Notes: generated from the sequence alone by a model not told the origin. DNA of 64,000 nt from Lactarius indigo (GCA_025766275.1 JAFKAC010000173.1:25755-89754), one strand, 5' to 3'; positions 50,210 to 63,428 are shown, counted from the stretch's first letter. Program-made: numbers and translations.

Positions 50210-51723
50210 ATGGCGAACATTAAAGAGATTAATGGCAAGAATGTTATTGTGATTGGTGCTGGTGCGTTCGGAAACAGGTAATTTATAAGACGTACTTGGT
50301 TCACTCCCGCAGGTGTCATCGGGTTGAGCACAGCAATCAAGGTTCAGGAAAGGGGAGACTACTCTGTAACAATTCTTGCCGAAACGTTCCCGACTGACTC
50401 AAAGTGCATCAAATACACAAGCCATTGGGCGGTAGGTTCCCCATGTTTTAACAGGGCGTGTATTATTGATGGCAGCGCAGGGAGCGCATCATGTATCTGC
50501 CGCTGGCGTCAATGATCTGAGGCTGCAGAGTCAGTACTCGTCTACGTTCAGCCGCTGTTCTGAAGAGACCTACCGATCTTAGACCTAGAAAGGAAAACGT
50601 TTGATATTATGTGGGAAATGTCGGCTCCAGGCGGCGAGGCAGAAGGTTGCTTCCTACGTGCACCCCAAACCGACTACCACGCAGCAAAGGAGGCAAATTC
50701 TGATCTGCTATCCTTCTACCCTGACGTACGCAAGTCAATTTATAAAACAGCTGACATTGCCTATCTCGATTTAGTTTCAACGCTTGGAAGCTTCCGCATA
50801 TGCATGTGTACCGGAGGCTGTTTCTGCCGTCTCTTTTTCCACACTCAACATCAATACGCCGGCGTACCTCACATACCTTCTCGCACGGTTTTTGAGCTGT
50901 GGCGGCCGTATTGTGCGCGCTTCCATTCAACACGTTGCAGAAGTCTTGGAGGGCGGCGTGGAGGCGTTTACAGGAAGTAAATCCAAGGCGCGGCCAGTCG
51001 ATGCCTTGTTTATTTGCGTGGGACTTGGGGCACGCACGCTGGGGGGCGTGGAAGACAGGGACGTGTATCCCGTTCGGGGGCAGACAGTACTACTGCGGGC
51101 TCCGTGGATCAGAGGGGGACGATCTTTGGTAGTCGAATCGGTGGCAAAAACCTATATCGTCCCCAGACGGGATGGCACGGTGCGTCATTTACTCCCTTGT
51201 TCAAGTCGGATCACAGTAATATTCGCTCCTACGCAGGTCATAGTCGGTGGAACAAGGGTGGCAAACGATTGGTGTGCCCCAAAGGCACTTGATGGGGTCT
51301 CACTAATGATAAATTGCCAGGTTCCCTAAAGCCCGCCCAGAAACGACCATTGACATCCTCGAACGCGGCCTCGCACTGTATCCGGAACTCGCACCTCCCT
51401 CGGTACGCAATGAACGAGAGCCGACCGTCGAAGACCTAAAACCACTCATCATCGAAGAAGGCTGTGGCCTTCGTCCTGCGAGAAAGGGTGGGATACGTAT
51501 CCAGAGCGAGTGGGTCGCCGTCCCTGGCTCTGAGGGTCACATAGTGCCCATAATTCACAACTATGGGTATGATTTCCCTCAGAGGCGGAAACATTCACTG
51601 AGTTGCACTGACAGTCATGGTGGATACGGTTTTCAAACTTCATGGGGCTCGGCCCTGGCTGCTCTAACATTACTTGAAGGCGCATTTGCAAAAGACCAGC
51701 GTATAGGCAGAACTGGTGTTTAG
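50210..51723 (+). CDS. D-amino-acid oxidase
   Basis: This FAD enzyme oxidises D-amino acids to keto acids, ammonia and hydrogen peroxide. The ATG at 50210 gives MANIKEINGKNVIVIGAG, then across an intron VIGLSTAIKVQERGDYSV (FAD-binding GxGxxG). Next are YTSHWAGAHHVSAAG, TFDIMWEMSAPGGEAEGCF, FQRLEASAYACVPEAVSAV, LNINTPAYLTYLLARFL and LFICVGLGARTLGGVED. The C-terminal signature is HNYGHGGYGFQTSWGSA. Each intron joins family-conserved sequence. Length is about 370 residues. The protein ends RIGRTGV, with no SKL-type peroxisomal signal. It is convergent with the NUDIX gene, 42 bp apart. Confidence 0.93.
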
Positions 51724-51765
51724 ATGCTTTCATTAAATTTTAATTGTATCGTTCCTGCTCATAGA

Positions 51766-52621
51766 CTACGATTGCGTGGAAGGGACACCAAACCACCATC
51801 GGAGTAGCTTGTATGTGCCAGAGTTATCGCGATCAAAGTCTGCGCGCCCAACAAAAGGGCGTTTGGAAAGAAGGAGAGGCATCCAGTGAACGTCGTCAGG
51901 CCACATGGAATCGTACGGTATGGGAGGGAGAGTTTCGTCTGGTGTCAGTGCAGTCTCGGTTTCTTTGCCAGTAGCACAGAACCACTCAGGTCGCATCTCC
52001 TCTGTCCTGAACAAGCATGAGTATCTGATAGGCGAGGCGACGGGTAAAAGGGACGGACTCGATCAAAGTTCCGCTGTAGGCATCTGCTCGATAGATCTCG
52101 ATCTGAAACGCCCATTCTGGGCCTCCTTTGGTGAAAAAAAGTAACGTCCCGCAGTGTTCCAACGAAGCATCGATGCCGCATTCCTCCTTGGTGAGCGGTC
52201 AGACAGCCGTAGGGTACACATAAACCCTGACTGGACAAACCGTTAGTTCTCGTGCGGCCGCCTGCGCAGGAGATTCGCCCGCTTCTACTTTCCCACCGAA
52301 ACCATTGTACCTGGGCGGGCGTGCTCTGATCAATCATTTGGCGCATTTCGTGGAAGGACGTGGAGGCTCACCAGTTCGCACCGAAACCGCGCTTCTTGTA
52401 TCCGAGGAGAATCTGTGTCAACGCGAATTTGAGTACAAGAAACGAGTGAAGAAGGTTCAAGTAATGATAACCTTCTGGGGTGGTCCAGGGGAGAGAATAA
52501 ACGAATTTGTGTACAGTCTCGTTGAGCTGAACGTCAGCCAGTCGTGCTCACCTCCACTGGAGGTCTCTATATATTCGAGTTGTGGATCTTGAGTCAAACC
52601 GGGGGGCAGAGACGCGGACAT
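51766..52621 (-). CDS. NUDIX hydrolase of the MTH1 (8-oxo-dGTP) type
   Basis: The start at 52621 gives MSASLPPGLTQDPQLEYIET. Then come RLYTNSFILSP, ILLGYKKRGFGANW, and across an intron YNGFGGKVEAGESPAQAAAREL and TEECGIDASLEHCG. Together these give the NUDIX box GX5EX7REXXEEXGI. The segment GGPEWAFQIEIYRADAYSGT then leads to a join giving EMRPEWF, followed by YDSMWPDDVHWMPLLLSKRPF. The YKKRGFG...NGFGGKVEAGE and DDVHWMPLLL blocks are typical of MTH1/NUDT1, which clears oxidised purine nucleotides. Length is about 210 residues with at least four introns. The acceptor before EMRPEWF is my choice among several. Confidence 0.88.
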
Positions 52622-52785
52622 AACGGCCACGACGGTGGCACGACACGGTGATCTTGGACGCTGACATAAGCAACCACCACCCTTGTCCCCTTTCGTCGCA
52701 ACTGACAACTTATTCCATCATCCGTCCTGCTCTTTCAGCTCCCTGAGGCTAGCGGATACGCTCCCAAGGCCATTTCACCCCCTTA

Positions 52786-55700
52786 ATGCCCCAAGGTTCC
52801 AGCAAACGCGCAGCACCGACCTCTCCAGCTGGCGCGGATGCACGGCCGAGAAAGAGACAAGAGAGGAGCTCGTCTCCGGAAGAGGGCGAGCTAGACGATG
52901 CAGACCTTCCGGAATTTTCGAGTGCCCCATCCTCGCACCTCCCTTCTGCCCCAGAAATACCTCTGCCTGTGTCGGGGTATTCTGTCAAGGTCAAGCTCCC
53001 TTTCAAGACAAAAGCGAATCTGTCCGCAGATATTGGGCCCGTGTCAGGTCCACCTGACAGTTCTAAGAGTGGCCCTGTATCTACAAATTCTGACTACAAC
53101 CGGCCGCCTTTGCGCCCTATGCTGGGTGGGCGGAGTCCTGATATGGAAGCTGGCAGGGGGAGCAGGGAAAACGTGCAAGTCCCCAGCAGGAGCTGGAAGG
53201 GCCACCCTCAGAATAACGAACCTTCGTATCGTGATCGTAATTTTTCCAGCAGACGTCCTGATCGTTCACCCTCGCGTTCTTCGCCAGGCTCTCCTGATGG
53301 GGACTATGGCCGACCTAGCAGATCAAAAACTGGCGCCAGATCGCGGTCCAGGTCTTCTGCACGTTCTTCATCCGGCTCCAGATCTTCGTCGAGAAAGCAG
53401 AACCATAGATTGCCGCCCCACCGCTTTGGCAGAGGTTCTCCCTCACCGCTACACTCCCGTCGTGATGGGACACCAGACCTCCGCGACTTGCGAGACCGTT
53501 TCGATAAACAGACCCACCTTCGTTATGACTCCGCCAGTAACCGGCGTAACGGAGAGCGCGCCCAGTATCGGAGGGACCCGCCCGGCGATTACTACGCGGG
53601 AGACTACTATGATTCGCCAGGACCATCGTATCATGACTACTACGGCCGTGACCATGAAAGAGATCGTTATGGACCCCGGTATGAATCCGCCCTCAGCCGG
53701 GCCATTGACCACTACCGTCCAGCCTCTCCGAGACAGCCGTCCTTACCTCGACGTCCGCGTTCACCGTCGCCTCATTCGGCTCGGACCCCCCCTCAACCCA
53801 GATTGCCTCCGCCACCCTCCCCCCCTCAGTCTGAACTTCAAGTACGGGATTCTACAATCTCTATCCCGCTCCCAAAAAAGCCCCTTCCCCCTGTAGTGAC
53901 CCATTCTCCACCCTCTATTCCCCTTCTCCCGACTCATTCACTCGACGACAATGGCGAGCATGGAAACGAAGTTCACTCCCGCTCCCCAGAGAAAGATCTT
54001 TCGCGGGTAGGTGAGAAGCCCAAAGAACACCTATCTTCGTCCCAGCCTTCTCGCCCACTTCGCCCACCTCTCCGTCGCTCACGCGAAGAAGAGTATAAGG
54101 CCTATGGGCGAACCTTCGTGGGCTCTGGTCAACATGACGACTACGATGCTATGACAAAACTAGGCGAGGGTACCTTTGGGCACGTCTAATTCCTTCCTCC
54201 TCGTGCTGAAGGCTGACGGACTTCTCAGGGAGGTCCACAAGGCAAAGCACCGCCCGACGGGCAAACTCGTTGCGTTGAAGCGCATCCTCATGCACAACGA
54301 GAAGGAGGGAATGCCAGTAACAGCATTACGAGAAATCAAAATACTCAAGGCTCTCAGGCATCCCAACGTGGTGGAGCTGCTAGACATGTTCGTTGTTCGC
54401 AGTGAGTTGTCAATCATCTCGTGGCTTGGCTATCGTTGATCAGATATAGGTAACGGGAAGGATAAGCCGTTGTCCGTGTATATGGTATTCCCATATATGG
54501 ATCATGATCTGGCTGGGTTATTGGAGAATGATCGCGTCAAGCTGCAACCAAGCCAAATTAAGCTGTATATGAAGCAACTTCTCGAAGGTACAGAATACAT
54601 GCATAGAGTGCGCTTTTATCATTGTCTAGTTTGTGAGCCATTTTAATGTTTTATTCCACAGAATCACATTTTACACCGTGATATGAAGGCAGCTAATCTC
54701 TTAATCTCGAATAATGGGTCTTTGCGCATCGCGGACTTTGGCCTCGCACGGTCATATGATCCTAGCGCTGCAACTGTTGCTACAAACACTGGGGGCTCAC
54801 GTGGCAAGGAGCGGCGTTACACAAACTGCGTTGTGACACGGTGGTACCGTCCCCCTGAGTTGCTCCTTGGGGCGAGAAATTATGGCGGAGAAATTGACAT
54901 GTGGGGTGTGGGGTATGCCTACGACCATCTTTTTTGGGTCACGCTTATGGTCGATCTCAGGTGTGTACTTGGGGAGATGTTCCTACGGCATCCCATTCTT
55001 CCTGGAAATTCGGACCTGGATCAGCTTGAAAAGATATGGCAAATGTGTGGTACCCCCAATCAACATACTTGGCCAAACTTCGATACTCTGCCAGGGTGTG
55101 AGGGCGTCAAGCATCACAACCAGCACCCGAAGAGGCTTAAATCCGTTTTTGAACAGTCAGTTACCACTGTCATTTTGCTATTCTTCTTTGCTGACAGAAA
55201 GTTCGCGAGATTTGGAGCAGAGACTTGCGATCTTATTGATAAGTTGCTCACTTGTAATCCTGCAGAACGCATTTCTGCATCTCATGCACTTGAATATGAT
55301 TATTTCTGGACGGATCCACTTCCTGCTGATCCCAAAACGTGCCGATCCTGTAGTTCTCTTTATTCTCAGTCCTCTGCTCATTTTTTCTCCCCATAGGCTA
55401 CCCATTTATGAGGCATCTCATGAGTTCGACAAGCGCGGACGCCGCCAACAGCCTCCGCAAGTCCCCGTCGTGCCACCGCGTCCTTCGGAGCAACCGCGCC
55501 TCGCACCACCGCCAACGATCAGCAACCCTCCCATCTATTATAACCGTGGCCCTCCCACGCGAGATACTTTCCGCGCTCCACCAGTCGCTCGATCTAGTAA
55601 CCCCCCACCGTATCAGCAGCTGCACCCTCAACCTCCTGAATATAGAAGTGGAGCACCGATGAGCCTCCCTCCTATTCATTACCCTGCACAGGGTCCCCCC

Positions 55701-55913
55701 CCAGCACTATACCACCTACCGAGTGTGCCCACCGGTCCGCCGCAGGGTGCTCCTTGGGATCATAAGCCCCGGATTTCGCATCTGCCTCGACGCCCCCCGA
55801 TGCCAATGGGTGTGGATCGTCCCGGCGATGGTCGACCCAGTGGAGGTCGTGACAGTAATCAACGCGCACGTGGGGAGCGCGATCGCGACCATGGAGGATT
55901 GAACTATGGTTGA
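52786..55913 (+). CDS. BUR1: BUR1/CDK9-type cyclin-dependent kinase
   Basis: An N-terminal region of about 455 residues is Arg/Ser/Pro-rich (RS-like) and disordered. The kinase domain starts YDAMTKLGEGTFG and continues across an intron with EVHKAKHRPTGKLVALKRI. The PITALRE-type helix reads GMPVTALREIKILKALRHP. ILHRDMKAANLLI, IADFGLARSYD, the T-loop YTNCVVTRWYRPPELLLG and AERISASHALEYDYF follow. A Pro-rich tail ends DRDHGGLNYG. The T-loop and ALREIK forms favour Bur1/Cdk9 over Cdk12/Ctk1. Such kinases phosphorylate Pol II CTD and Spt5 during elongation. Length is about 880 residues. It is divergent from the NUDIX gene across 164 bp. Confidence 0.88.
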
Positions 55914-56150
55914 TTCTGTCTTTATGGGTTGTGACTTCATGTAGCATCTAGTCTGCTGTGTGATATCGTTGGTACACATGCAAAGATCGCTTCATTCTCC
56001 GCCGACACTATGGCGAACAACGTTCAGTGACTCCGTAATTGGTAGTTTCTGCATCGGTCCGGCCAAAGCCGTTAGCATGCGATCCACATTGCCAGACAGC
56101 ACAGGTTCTATCAAGCAGAACGCTGTGCGGCCTTTAAGTTCGAACCAACT

Positions 56151-58448
56151 ATGTCCGAGTTTCGACAGGTCAAAGCGCGTAAAACAACCGGTGCTTTTTT
56201 AACGTTGCGAAAGCAGGTGGTGCAATCAACCCAGCTCAACAACCGGGGCAGCGCCCATGGTGTTGCCTCTACCTCTACCTCAACCAAAAAGTCCACACAC
56301 CCTGACACAATATTACAAAGAGTAGCTGTGATTACTTCCCTGGTGTAGTGGTTCCAGTCTGACTCCCACTTTGGGCGCCTTACACCAACCCAACAGGAGC
56401 GCGGACCATTCAGAACAGTCCGATTCTATCGTCTTCCTGTTGGTTTCCCCCCCATGACTGACTCGGAAATTTGCTACAGACCCGCGCCCTCTGATCACGT
56501 CACGTCCATACTCGATCGCTGGTGTGGCAGGATTTCATCGTGGCGCAAAACTTCCTGTTTATAGTGCATCTCAGCCAGTGCGCCGAAATAAGCCTCCTCC
56601 TCGCAAGAGTGCCAGTGACCCACGCCTTCACCGTCTCTCCAAGAAATCTGGAGGATTTCCAGTCTCGAACCAACCTCGAAATGGCACAGCCAGAAGTCTA
56701 GTCAGACGGTCCGGGGCAGCAACGCGTATGACTTCGAGCAGAAAACGTGACCTGCGTCTCCTGGATCGACAAAGAAAGTGCTTAATCGTTTTACTGCTAT
56801 GCTGACGGCGGTCCTCACCCATAAATATAGCCAGTTCGATAGTGCTGTCTATGCAAGCGTCATTTTCGGGAAGACACCGCGAAATAGACGTTTTGTGGCG
56901 GCTCCGGAGTCAAGTAAGTACACACTCGTGGACAGACAAGTCTAGATGCTTATTGTGTAGGTAGTGATGAGGACAAACCCATAATAAATCTCCCCAACAA
57001 TGACATCGATGCGCCGTCAGGTAGCAAGTCTGAACTTGTCGCTGACGATGAGGATGCACCGTGGAGGACCATGGTGGCGGCTTTTGGGACTCTTTCGTTA
57101 TCTGTAGCTGCCGCTGCTCAGAAAATGCGCCTTCCGTTCCTTCGTCGTGTTGTCAAAACTAGTTTTCATCGACGCTGCCAGAGGATGGGCATCATACCAG
57201 ATTCTGTTTCGCCTCCAATGCAAGCACTGACCGTTCTCTACAAGTTGGCTATTGATGTCTCCGAGGACGAGTCGGACAACGATGTGACTGTGTATTCAGT
57301 ACACAAAGTGAAACTGGCGATGGATAAGTTGCTTTGTCCTCTGTGCGATACCCTTGGGGGTATCCATTCGAAAGAAATGCTAGAGGCACACATGGAGTGG
57401 GATCATTCGGAGGTGGAAGCGAGTTGGCGGCAGAAGCAGGGCGGTGTCAGTCGGTGTCATCCTTATTGAACTTTTTTTGTTGACCCTTTGTAACTGCAGA
57501 ACTGGGAAATTGCCCTCGAACTCCGCGGAGGCGAAGTAGACGAATGGGAAGGGGAAGAGTCGCCCCTGTACGTTAAATAATCCATGGCATCCCGTCACCT
57601 ACTGACTTAGCTTAGGGAGCAGGACTTCTCGTATCCACCTTCCCCGGTTCGTCCTCTTTCTCCCACCGGCACACTTCGGGGGTCGTCTGTTGGTGCCGGA
57701 GAGCTCCCATCCCCTGCGCGTGAGACCGCCGAAGCCACAGAAGCACTGGAACAGCATGACTTCTTCAAAACAGATTTATCACTCCCCTCTGCTTCTTACA
57801 GACCTTCTTTTGCGTCTGCTGCAGTAAGCGGCAACGCACGTCGGGCGCCGGGAACCGGGGATCCCCTTGGACCCCTTGCCGTTTATCCTTACTTTCCCAC
57901 CTCTGGTGATGACGAAAGCCTTCTCTTCTCTTGTCGCCCTGGTGGCCCGCGTCTTTTCGACCTTGTCTCAAGATTTTCTGCGTCCGAGTACGGCCTCACG
58001 TCATGGTCACTGATAGAAAGAGATGAGGAACTGTTTGAAATCGATGACGTGAGGGATGAAGAAAAGGCAATGCAGGCACTGTGGAATCGGTGGATTTTTT
58101 TTGAGCGACGGTATTTCGGCTGCTTTACCATGGGTTACTTCCATCTGCTGATTCTATCAACTAGTCGATACCTCCTGGATCCAAAAAAAACGACGATAGC
58201 GTTCGTGGAAAAGTTCCTCACCGTTATAATGAAAACGGCAGGGTGGAAGGGCATGCGAGTCTGGTTATTGGTGAGTTCTTCGATTGTCGTTGCAAAGTAC
58301 TATTTTATATTCATTTTATCTGCAGTTACTAGCCAAACACAAATACCTAACAGGAGACGATGTTGTGGCGGTGATGAGTTACTACGAGACAGCTACTGGT
58401 ATTAGACCACAACCGATCACGACATCTGTAGACCAACATGACCGTTAG
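56151..58448 (+). CDS. SUZ12-like Polycomb protein with VEFS box
   Basis: The ATG at 56151 gives MSEFRQVKARKTTGAF. The N-terminal exons are my reconstruction: one join to ERGPFRTVRFYRLPVGFPP, and one to CASQPVRRNKPPPRK with a 43-bp intron. The middle carries a C2H2-like finger, LCPLCDTLGGIHSKEMLEAHMEWDH. The C-terminal VEFS-like box runs from SLIERDEELFEIDDVRDEEKAM, LWNRWIFFERR to YLLDPKKTTIAFVEKF and VMSYYETATG. SUZ12 is the scaffold that binds EZH2 in PRC2, which methylates H3K27. A 54-bp intron (58111-58164) interrupts the VEFS box without a stop. An overlapping upstream ORF in another frame starts near 56,075. The family call rests mainly on the finger plus VEFS pattern. Confidence 0.72.
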
Positions 58449-58554
58449 GTGGAGAGGATAGGTGCGATGATGGTTCGTGTAACCGTAGTAGGATGTCGAT
58501 CAAGTGTAAAGTAGCAGAATCTGCCTCGGAAATTCTAGGGGGTTGGAACTCGTT

Positions 58555-61500
58555 TCACCCTCCGCTTCGCCCCAAGGGCTTCCTTGAACCATCACCTAGT
58601 TGGGGCAGGAGACTTCCTCCGGGCAATGAGGGTTTGGGCAAAAATCCAGTGAGGATGAGCCAGGAAAGGTATTTAGCCACTGATTGGTCCGACACGGTCC
58701 GATCCCCCTTGTCCTCGTGACCTCTCAACAAGGTACGCATATTCGAATCGTCAAGGTGAGCAGACTTCGTGCTGGTAGGCAAATCATCTAGCACGAAGTG
58801 AAGGAGAGGGTACAGTGCGTTGTCCTGCACCTCCATGACATGCCGTTCGAGCTCGCGTCTCCAAACGAGGTATTCGCATCGTTCAACTTGAAACCCGTAG
58901 CGACTGAGAGACGAAAATATAAAGTTGAATGTGGGAAGTGGGCGCGCTCGTACGTGGAGGACCGTTATCCCCAGACCCGGACGTGGAGAAACCGCAGCCA
59001 GTGAAATACAGAATGCTACGTGGTCAACCGGAACCATGTTGATGGTGTTGTTAATGTCGGGAACGAGTCCAAGTTGGATGCATCCCTTCACCAAACGCCA
59101 TATGAAGTCGTCTGTATTGGTGACTGGGGATGCAGACTAGGTTAGTCGAACGAGCCACTTGACTCGAACATTCTGCGCACCTGCAGTTCCTGTATCTCCA
59201 ACAATGTAGCCTGGACGAATAATGTACCCGTTCAAGCCCCGTTTTCCGGCTTCAAACAACAATTTTTCTGACACCCATTTAGATTGACCGTATCCGGTCT
59301 TAAGGCCGGTCCGAGAGCCTTCCAGTGGGTCATCCTCGGGAACACCCCCTTCTCCAGCTAGCGACAAGGAGTCAGAGAGGCGGACGTAATATTCTGTATT
59401 GATAGCAGAGGTGCTTGAAATAAAAATGAATTGCTTCGGTTTTCCCAGGTACGCGAACTCAATCGCCCTCAACGTTCCAAGCACGTTGGCAGGTCGTAGC
59501 CTCTCGTAAGGGTAGACCCAGTGAACCTTTTAAGAACCGGGTGAGCTCAGCCGACTTGACATGAATTGGTCAAAAGCGCTTACCAAGGCTCCGTTATGAA
59601 GTACTACGTCTGCCTCTTCAGTGACGCGGTCCCACACTTGGGGGGCGAGCCCAAAGGCGTCCTTGTCCAGGTCGCCACACAACACTTCTAGACGTGCTGC
59701 TTGGACCCAACTCTCGTCCCATACACCGCTATCGCTTGCACTTTGCCGTAGACGTTCAGTAGCTTTCCCATCTGTAGACGAACGGACAATACAGATGACT
59801 TTCTTGACCGTCTCACGTGATAAGAGGCTACGTAAGATAAAGCCTCCGAGGAATCCAGTAGCACCGGTGAGAAAAACAGTAATAGGATTCCCAGAAGAGG
59901 AGGGGCTCGGTCGTGAGTATGAAGGCCGTAACATTGAACAGAGGGTATCGAAGTCCCGGCTATAATCGAAATTCACGTTCGGACGTGAATCTTCTTGATG
60001 GTTTGCGGCTAAAATATTCCCGGCGGCGCCTGTGAGACCGAGGTCTGCATTACGCAGAGAATCTATCGCCATAGAAAGGCCTGATATAGTGGGCTTGTCG
60101 AATATCAAATCAAGGGGAGCATTCACAACGAATGTTTTTCGGATCTCGAAAATAAGCCGCGTGGCGAGGATGGAATGGCCGCCAAGATCAAAGAAACTCT
60201 CATCGAGAGGAATCGGAGAAGGGGCGGATGGGAGAATTTGAGACCATATAGCCCGCATAGTTTCTTCTGTCACACTAGCTGTGTGGCTCTCTCCTTGAGG
60301 TCGCGTATCAGAGGCAGATGCTTGTGCGGTATCTGGGAAGGGAAGCGCTGGTTTGTCGACCTTCCCGTTTGGATTAAGTGGCATCCTCTTTAATGGGACA
60401 AACACTGATGATATTTAAATGAGATCCTCGCGTAGGCGACGATGGGCGAACGCACGTGTAGGTATACTGTAGTTTGGAAGTTTTTTCTTGAGATGTTCTC
60501 TGATGTCCTTGATGAGACGTTTGTACTTCCGAATACCGCCAAAGACACCTCCCTCATCAGGTAGGTCACTGGTAAAGCCATCGAGATCGGGCCCCTCGAG
60601 CGGCACGAAGTAGCTGACTAAGACCTTTTCTTCATCCTTGTCTCTCCGGACTAGTGTGACATTCTCCCTCACCAGACGATGCTGACTGAGGTGCGTATCA
60701 ATCTCTCCGAGCTCGATACGGAACCCTCGGATTTTTATTTGATCGTCGGCGCGCCCCGCGCATTCCACAGTGCCATTAGGCATGTAACGACCAAGGTCGC
60801 CAGATCGATACATTCGGTCGCGGATCCCTTTCCAGTGGATCGTTTCCGGACCCGGAAGAGCTCCGTTCGGTGGTTGGAGGAGTGTGTCATGTCGCTCAGT
60901 TGCCGTGGAGAACCAGTTAACAACGAACTTCTCGGCCGTGGAATCTGGGTCCGAATAGCCCTCCGCTAGCCCACTAGAGCGCACGTAGATCTCCCCAATC
61001 TCCCCTATAGCACAAGGGACGTTCTCGTCAGTCCTGTTCACGATAAGAAGCTGAACATCGACCATCCCTTGGCCTACTGGGATGATATCTTTTTGCGTCG
61101 TCAGAAAGGTTGAGTCTTCTAAGATGCTCGGTATGGCGAAGTATGATACAGCTCGTTGAGTCTCAGTTGACCCATACATATTCACGATGCGAACGTTAGC
61201 TGCCAGTGACTGTAAGCGGGTGCAGTCGCGCTTTGTCAAGACGTCCCCCACGAGGAAAGCGCAGCGGAGGGAAGGAATCTGACGCGTGGCTTGGGCGGAC
61301 AGAAGCTGCCCCATGGCTGGCGTCAAGTGGGTCACAGTTGCTTCACTGTTAGCCATCCACTCTGCCAGTCTCCCGGGCGTGTTAATGTCATCGAAGGTCG
61401 GAACGTGGAGTTCGGCCCGAAAAACAGAGGAGTGAACACTGCCATGGCGGAATGAGCGGAGAAATGGAGGATCAGATAGTCAAGCTCACTATCTCGTTGA

Positions 61501-63081
61501 ATGGGGTCATGCGCGATACCGCTGAGCATGGTGAACTTAGAGGTCTCCCCGAGATTGAACTCGCGACCCATCCATGGGAAGAAGTGGGTCAAGCTAAAAT
61601 GCCGACCTCTCACTCCTTTCGGTATCCCGGTGCTGCCGCTTGTGAAAGATAGTGTAGCCATGCTATCCGGGCCGAGAACGATGTCGGGGTCAGAGTCTCC
61701 CATGCTGCTCTGGGTGAGGAGAACATCTGAGCCATCATTATTATCGAAACCCCGATAATGGCACCATCTGAGCGCAGTTCCAAAGCAGGTACCTCAACGC
61801 AAATATGAAGTTCGGAGGATATGAAAGCTCTCACTGCCGGATTGATCGTTCCCGCACCCTTGAGTACAATTAAACCGCGGGGTTGGCAACACGAAGGTAG
61901 ATTGTTTGCCGAGAGGGGGGATAGGCAGGGTCTGTAGAAAAGTATTCAGTGTCTAAGAAGATGCCAGTTACATGAAACCATACCAATGACAGAAAAAACT
62001 GCTCCCGCCTTCAACGTACCAATGGCCGCGACGACCAGATCGACGCTGCGGTGCGCATACACGATGACAATATCTCCAGGTTTAAACTCCACTAGAAATG
62101 AGGTGATGTGCCAGGATATTAGATGCTCGAAGTATTGTTCCGTATGAATAATATATTCGCTCCTGTGGCTCGTCCAGATCTCGTGAAGGAAGGCTCTGGA
62201 TGACACATGGCCGTGGGGAAATGGCGAGCATTTCGAGAAAATACATTTGGGATGGCACCCTTCCAGTCGCACCAATTCAAGTCCGCAGTCGGATTGGGAA
62301 GGTGTGTCTGTTGCAGAGGTGTCAACAGAGAGATGGTCCCGATAGGAGACAGCGGATTGGGAGCCGCTCTGCGGAGTAGGACAGAGAGCTGGTCCACGAT
62401 ACAAGAGATGCGTGCACCAGTGAATAGGAGCGAATTGTACAATATGCGCAAGGAAATACGAGGCGCAACGGATGCATGGATGGATGCCGGTGGGCGGGTG
62501 ACAAAAATGGTGAGGTCAGATGTAAGGCTGGAGGGTCGAATAAAGTTTTCCTTCTGCGCGTCTGTCTCATCGAAAAACCTTACGCGGAAGATGAACCTGG
62601 ACGTTTCGGGAACATCGTCTCTATCCTTTCCGAGTGCTCGCACGACAGTCTCGTACGGAAGACAATCCTGCTCCGCCTCACGCTCGGTTTGCTGGATGTT
62701 CTTGACTATGGCCAAAAACGGATCGTTAGGATCGACTGACAGTCTGAGAATGAGAGGATCCTTGGCAGATGCAGAAGAAGAGCCGATGACAAGATCTGTT
62801 TCTCCTGTGTAACGATGCAACAGGACTGCGAAGGCGGATAGGAGTAGATGGAATGCAGAAGGCCGATTGGCAACGGCCAAATCATCTTCGTCTTCAAAAT
62901 AGTTCTCGTTATACAGGGCTAACTTGAGTAAGCTGAGCGATGTTTGCTCTGAGAGTTCGGCAACGTGGGCTGCCTCGACGAAGCGCTGGGAATCCGCAGG
63001 GCGAGAATAATCTGTCGGTAAAGAAATGGAAGGTAAATTTTTCAAGCGGGCAACTATTCGCGCCAAAGCATCCGAAGCCAT
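58555..63081 (-). CDS. LYS2: Alpha-aminoadipate reductase (lysine biosynthesis)
   Basis: This NRPS-like enzyme reduces alpha-aminoadipate to its semialdehyde. The ATG at 63081 gives [19 protein letters not shown], then a condensation-like domain ([21 protein letters not shown]). The adenylation domain has [27 protein letters not shown] and [29 protein letters not shown] leads into the carrier domain, [13 protein letters not shown], with the phosphopantetheine Ser. The reductase domain has [28 protein letters not shown] and the YxxxK motif in [13 protein letters not shown]. Domain order and length of about 1,350-1,400 residues match fungal Lys2 rather than a secondary-metabolite enzyme. Activation by a Lys5-type transferase is expected. 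Confidence 0.93.
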
Positions 63082-63428
63082 GATAGGGGGTACACCAAAT
63101 CGATAGACGCCCTCGTCACTGTTCGCAGGAGTTAGAAGATCTTACCGTTTTCGGACGACAGAACGTGACTCATAGCACTTCAGGGCAAGTCAAAATCAAT
63201 AGATGGTCTTCGAAAACGACTGTTCCGGGTAAAGATCAGCTCGCACACAAAACGAGGGAACAACTGTCGCTGCTGTAGTGCTACTATATAACGCTTCACG
63301 CATTGGGCTGTCTCCCAGTGACCACTGTGACCGTCTCTTCCCATCGCCGGTTTTCTCTCGCCCTGCCGCCGTCTGCTTGCCCTGCGCCGCTGCTCCTCAG
63401 CATCAGCAAAAACAAGGAAAAATATTGG

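Noticed and set aside
52786..55913. Cdk12/Ctk1 identity for the kinase
   Set aside because: The VTALREIK helix and the YTNCVVTRWYRPPELLLG T-loop fit Bur1/Cdk9 better, although the RS-rich N-terminus is Cdk12-like.
56341..56390. A-box-like TGGTGTAGTGGTT suggesting a tRNA gene
   Set aside because: No B box or pairing acceptor stem follows, and the stretch lies in an intron of the SUZ12-like gene.
58555..63081. NRPS-like gene as part of a secondary-metabolite cluster with the halogenase
   Set aside because: Domain order, motifs and length match Lys2 of primary lysine synthesis, and the halogenase is about 40 kb away.
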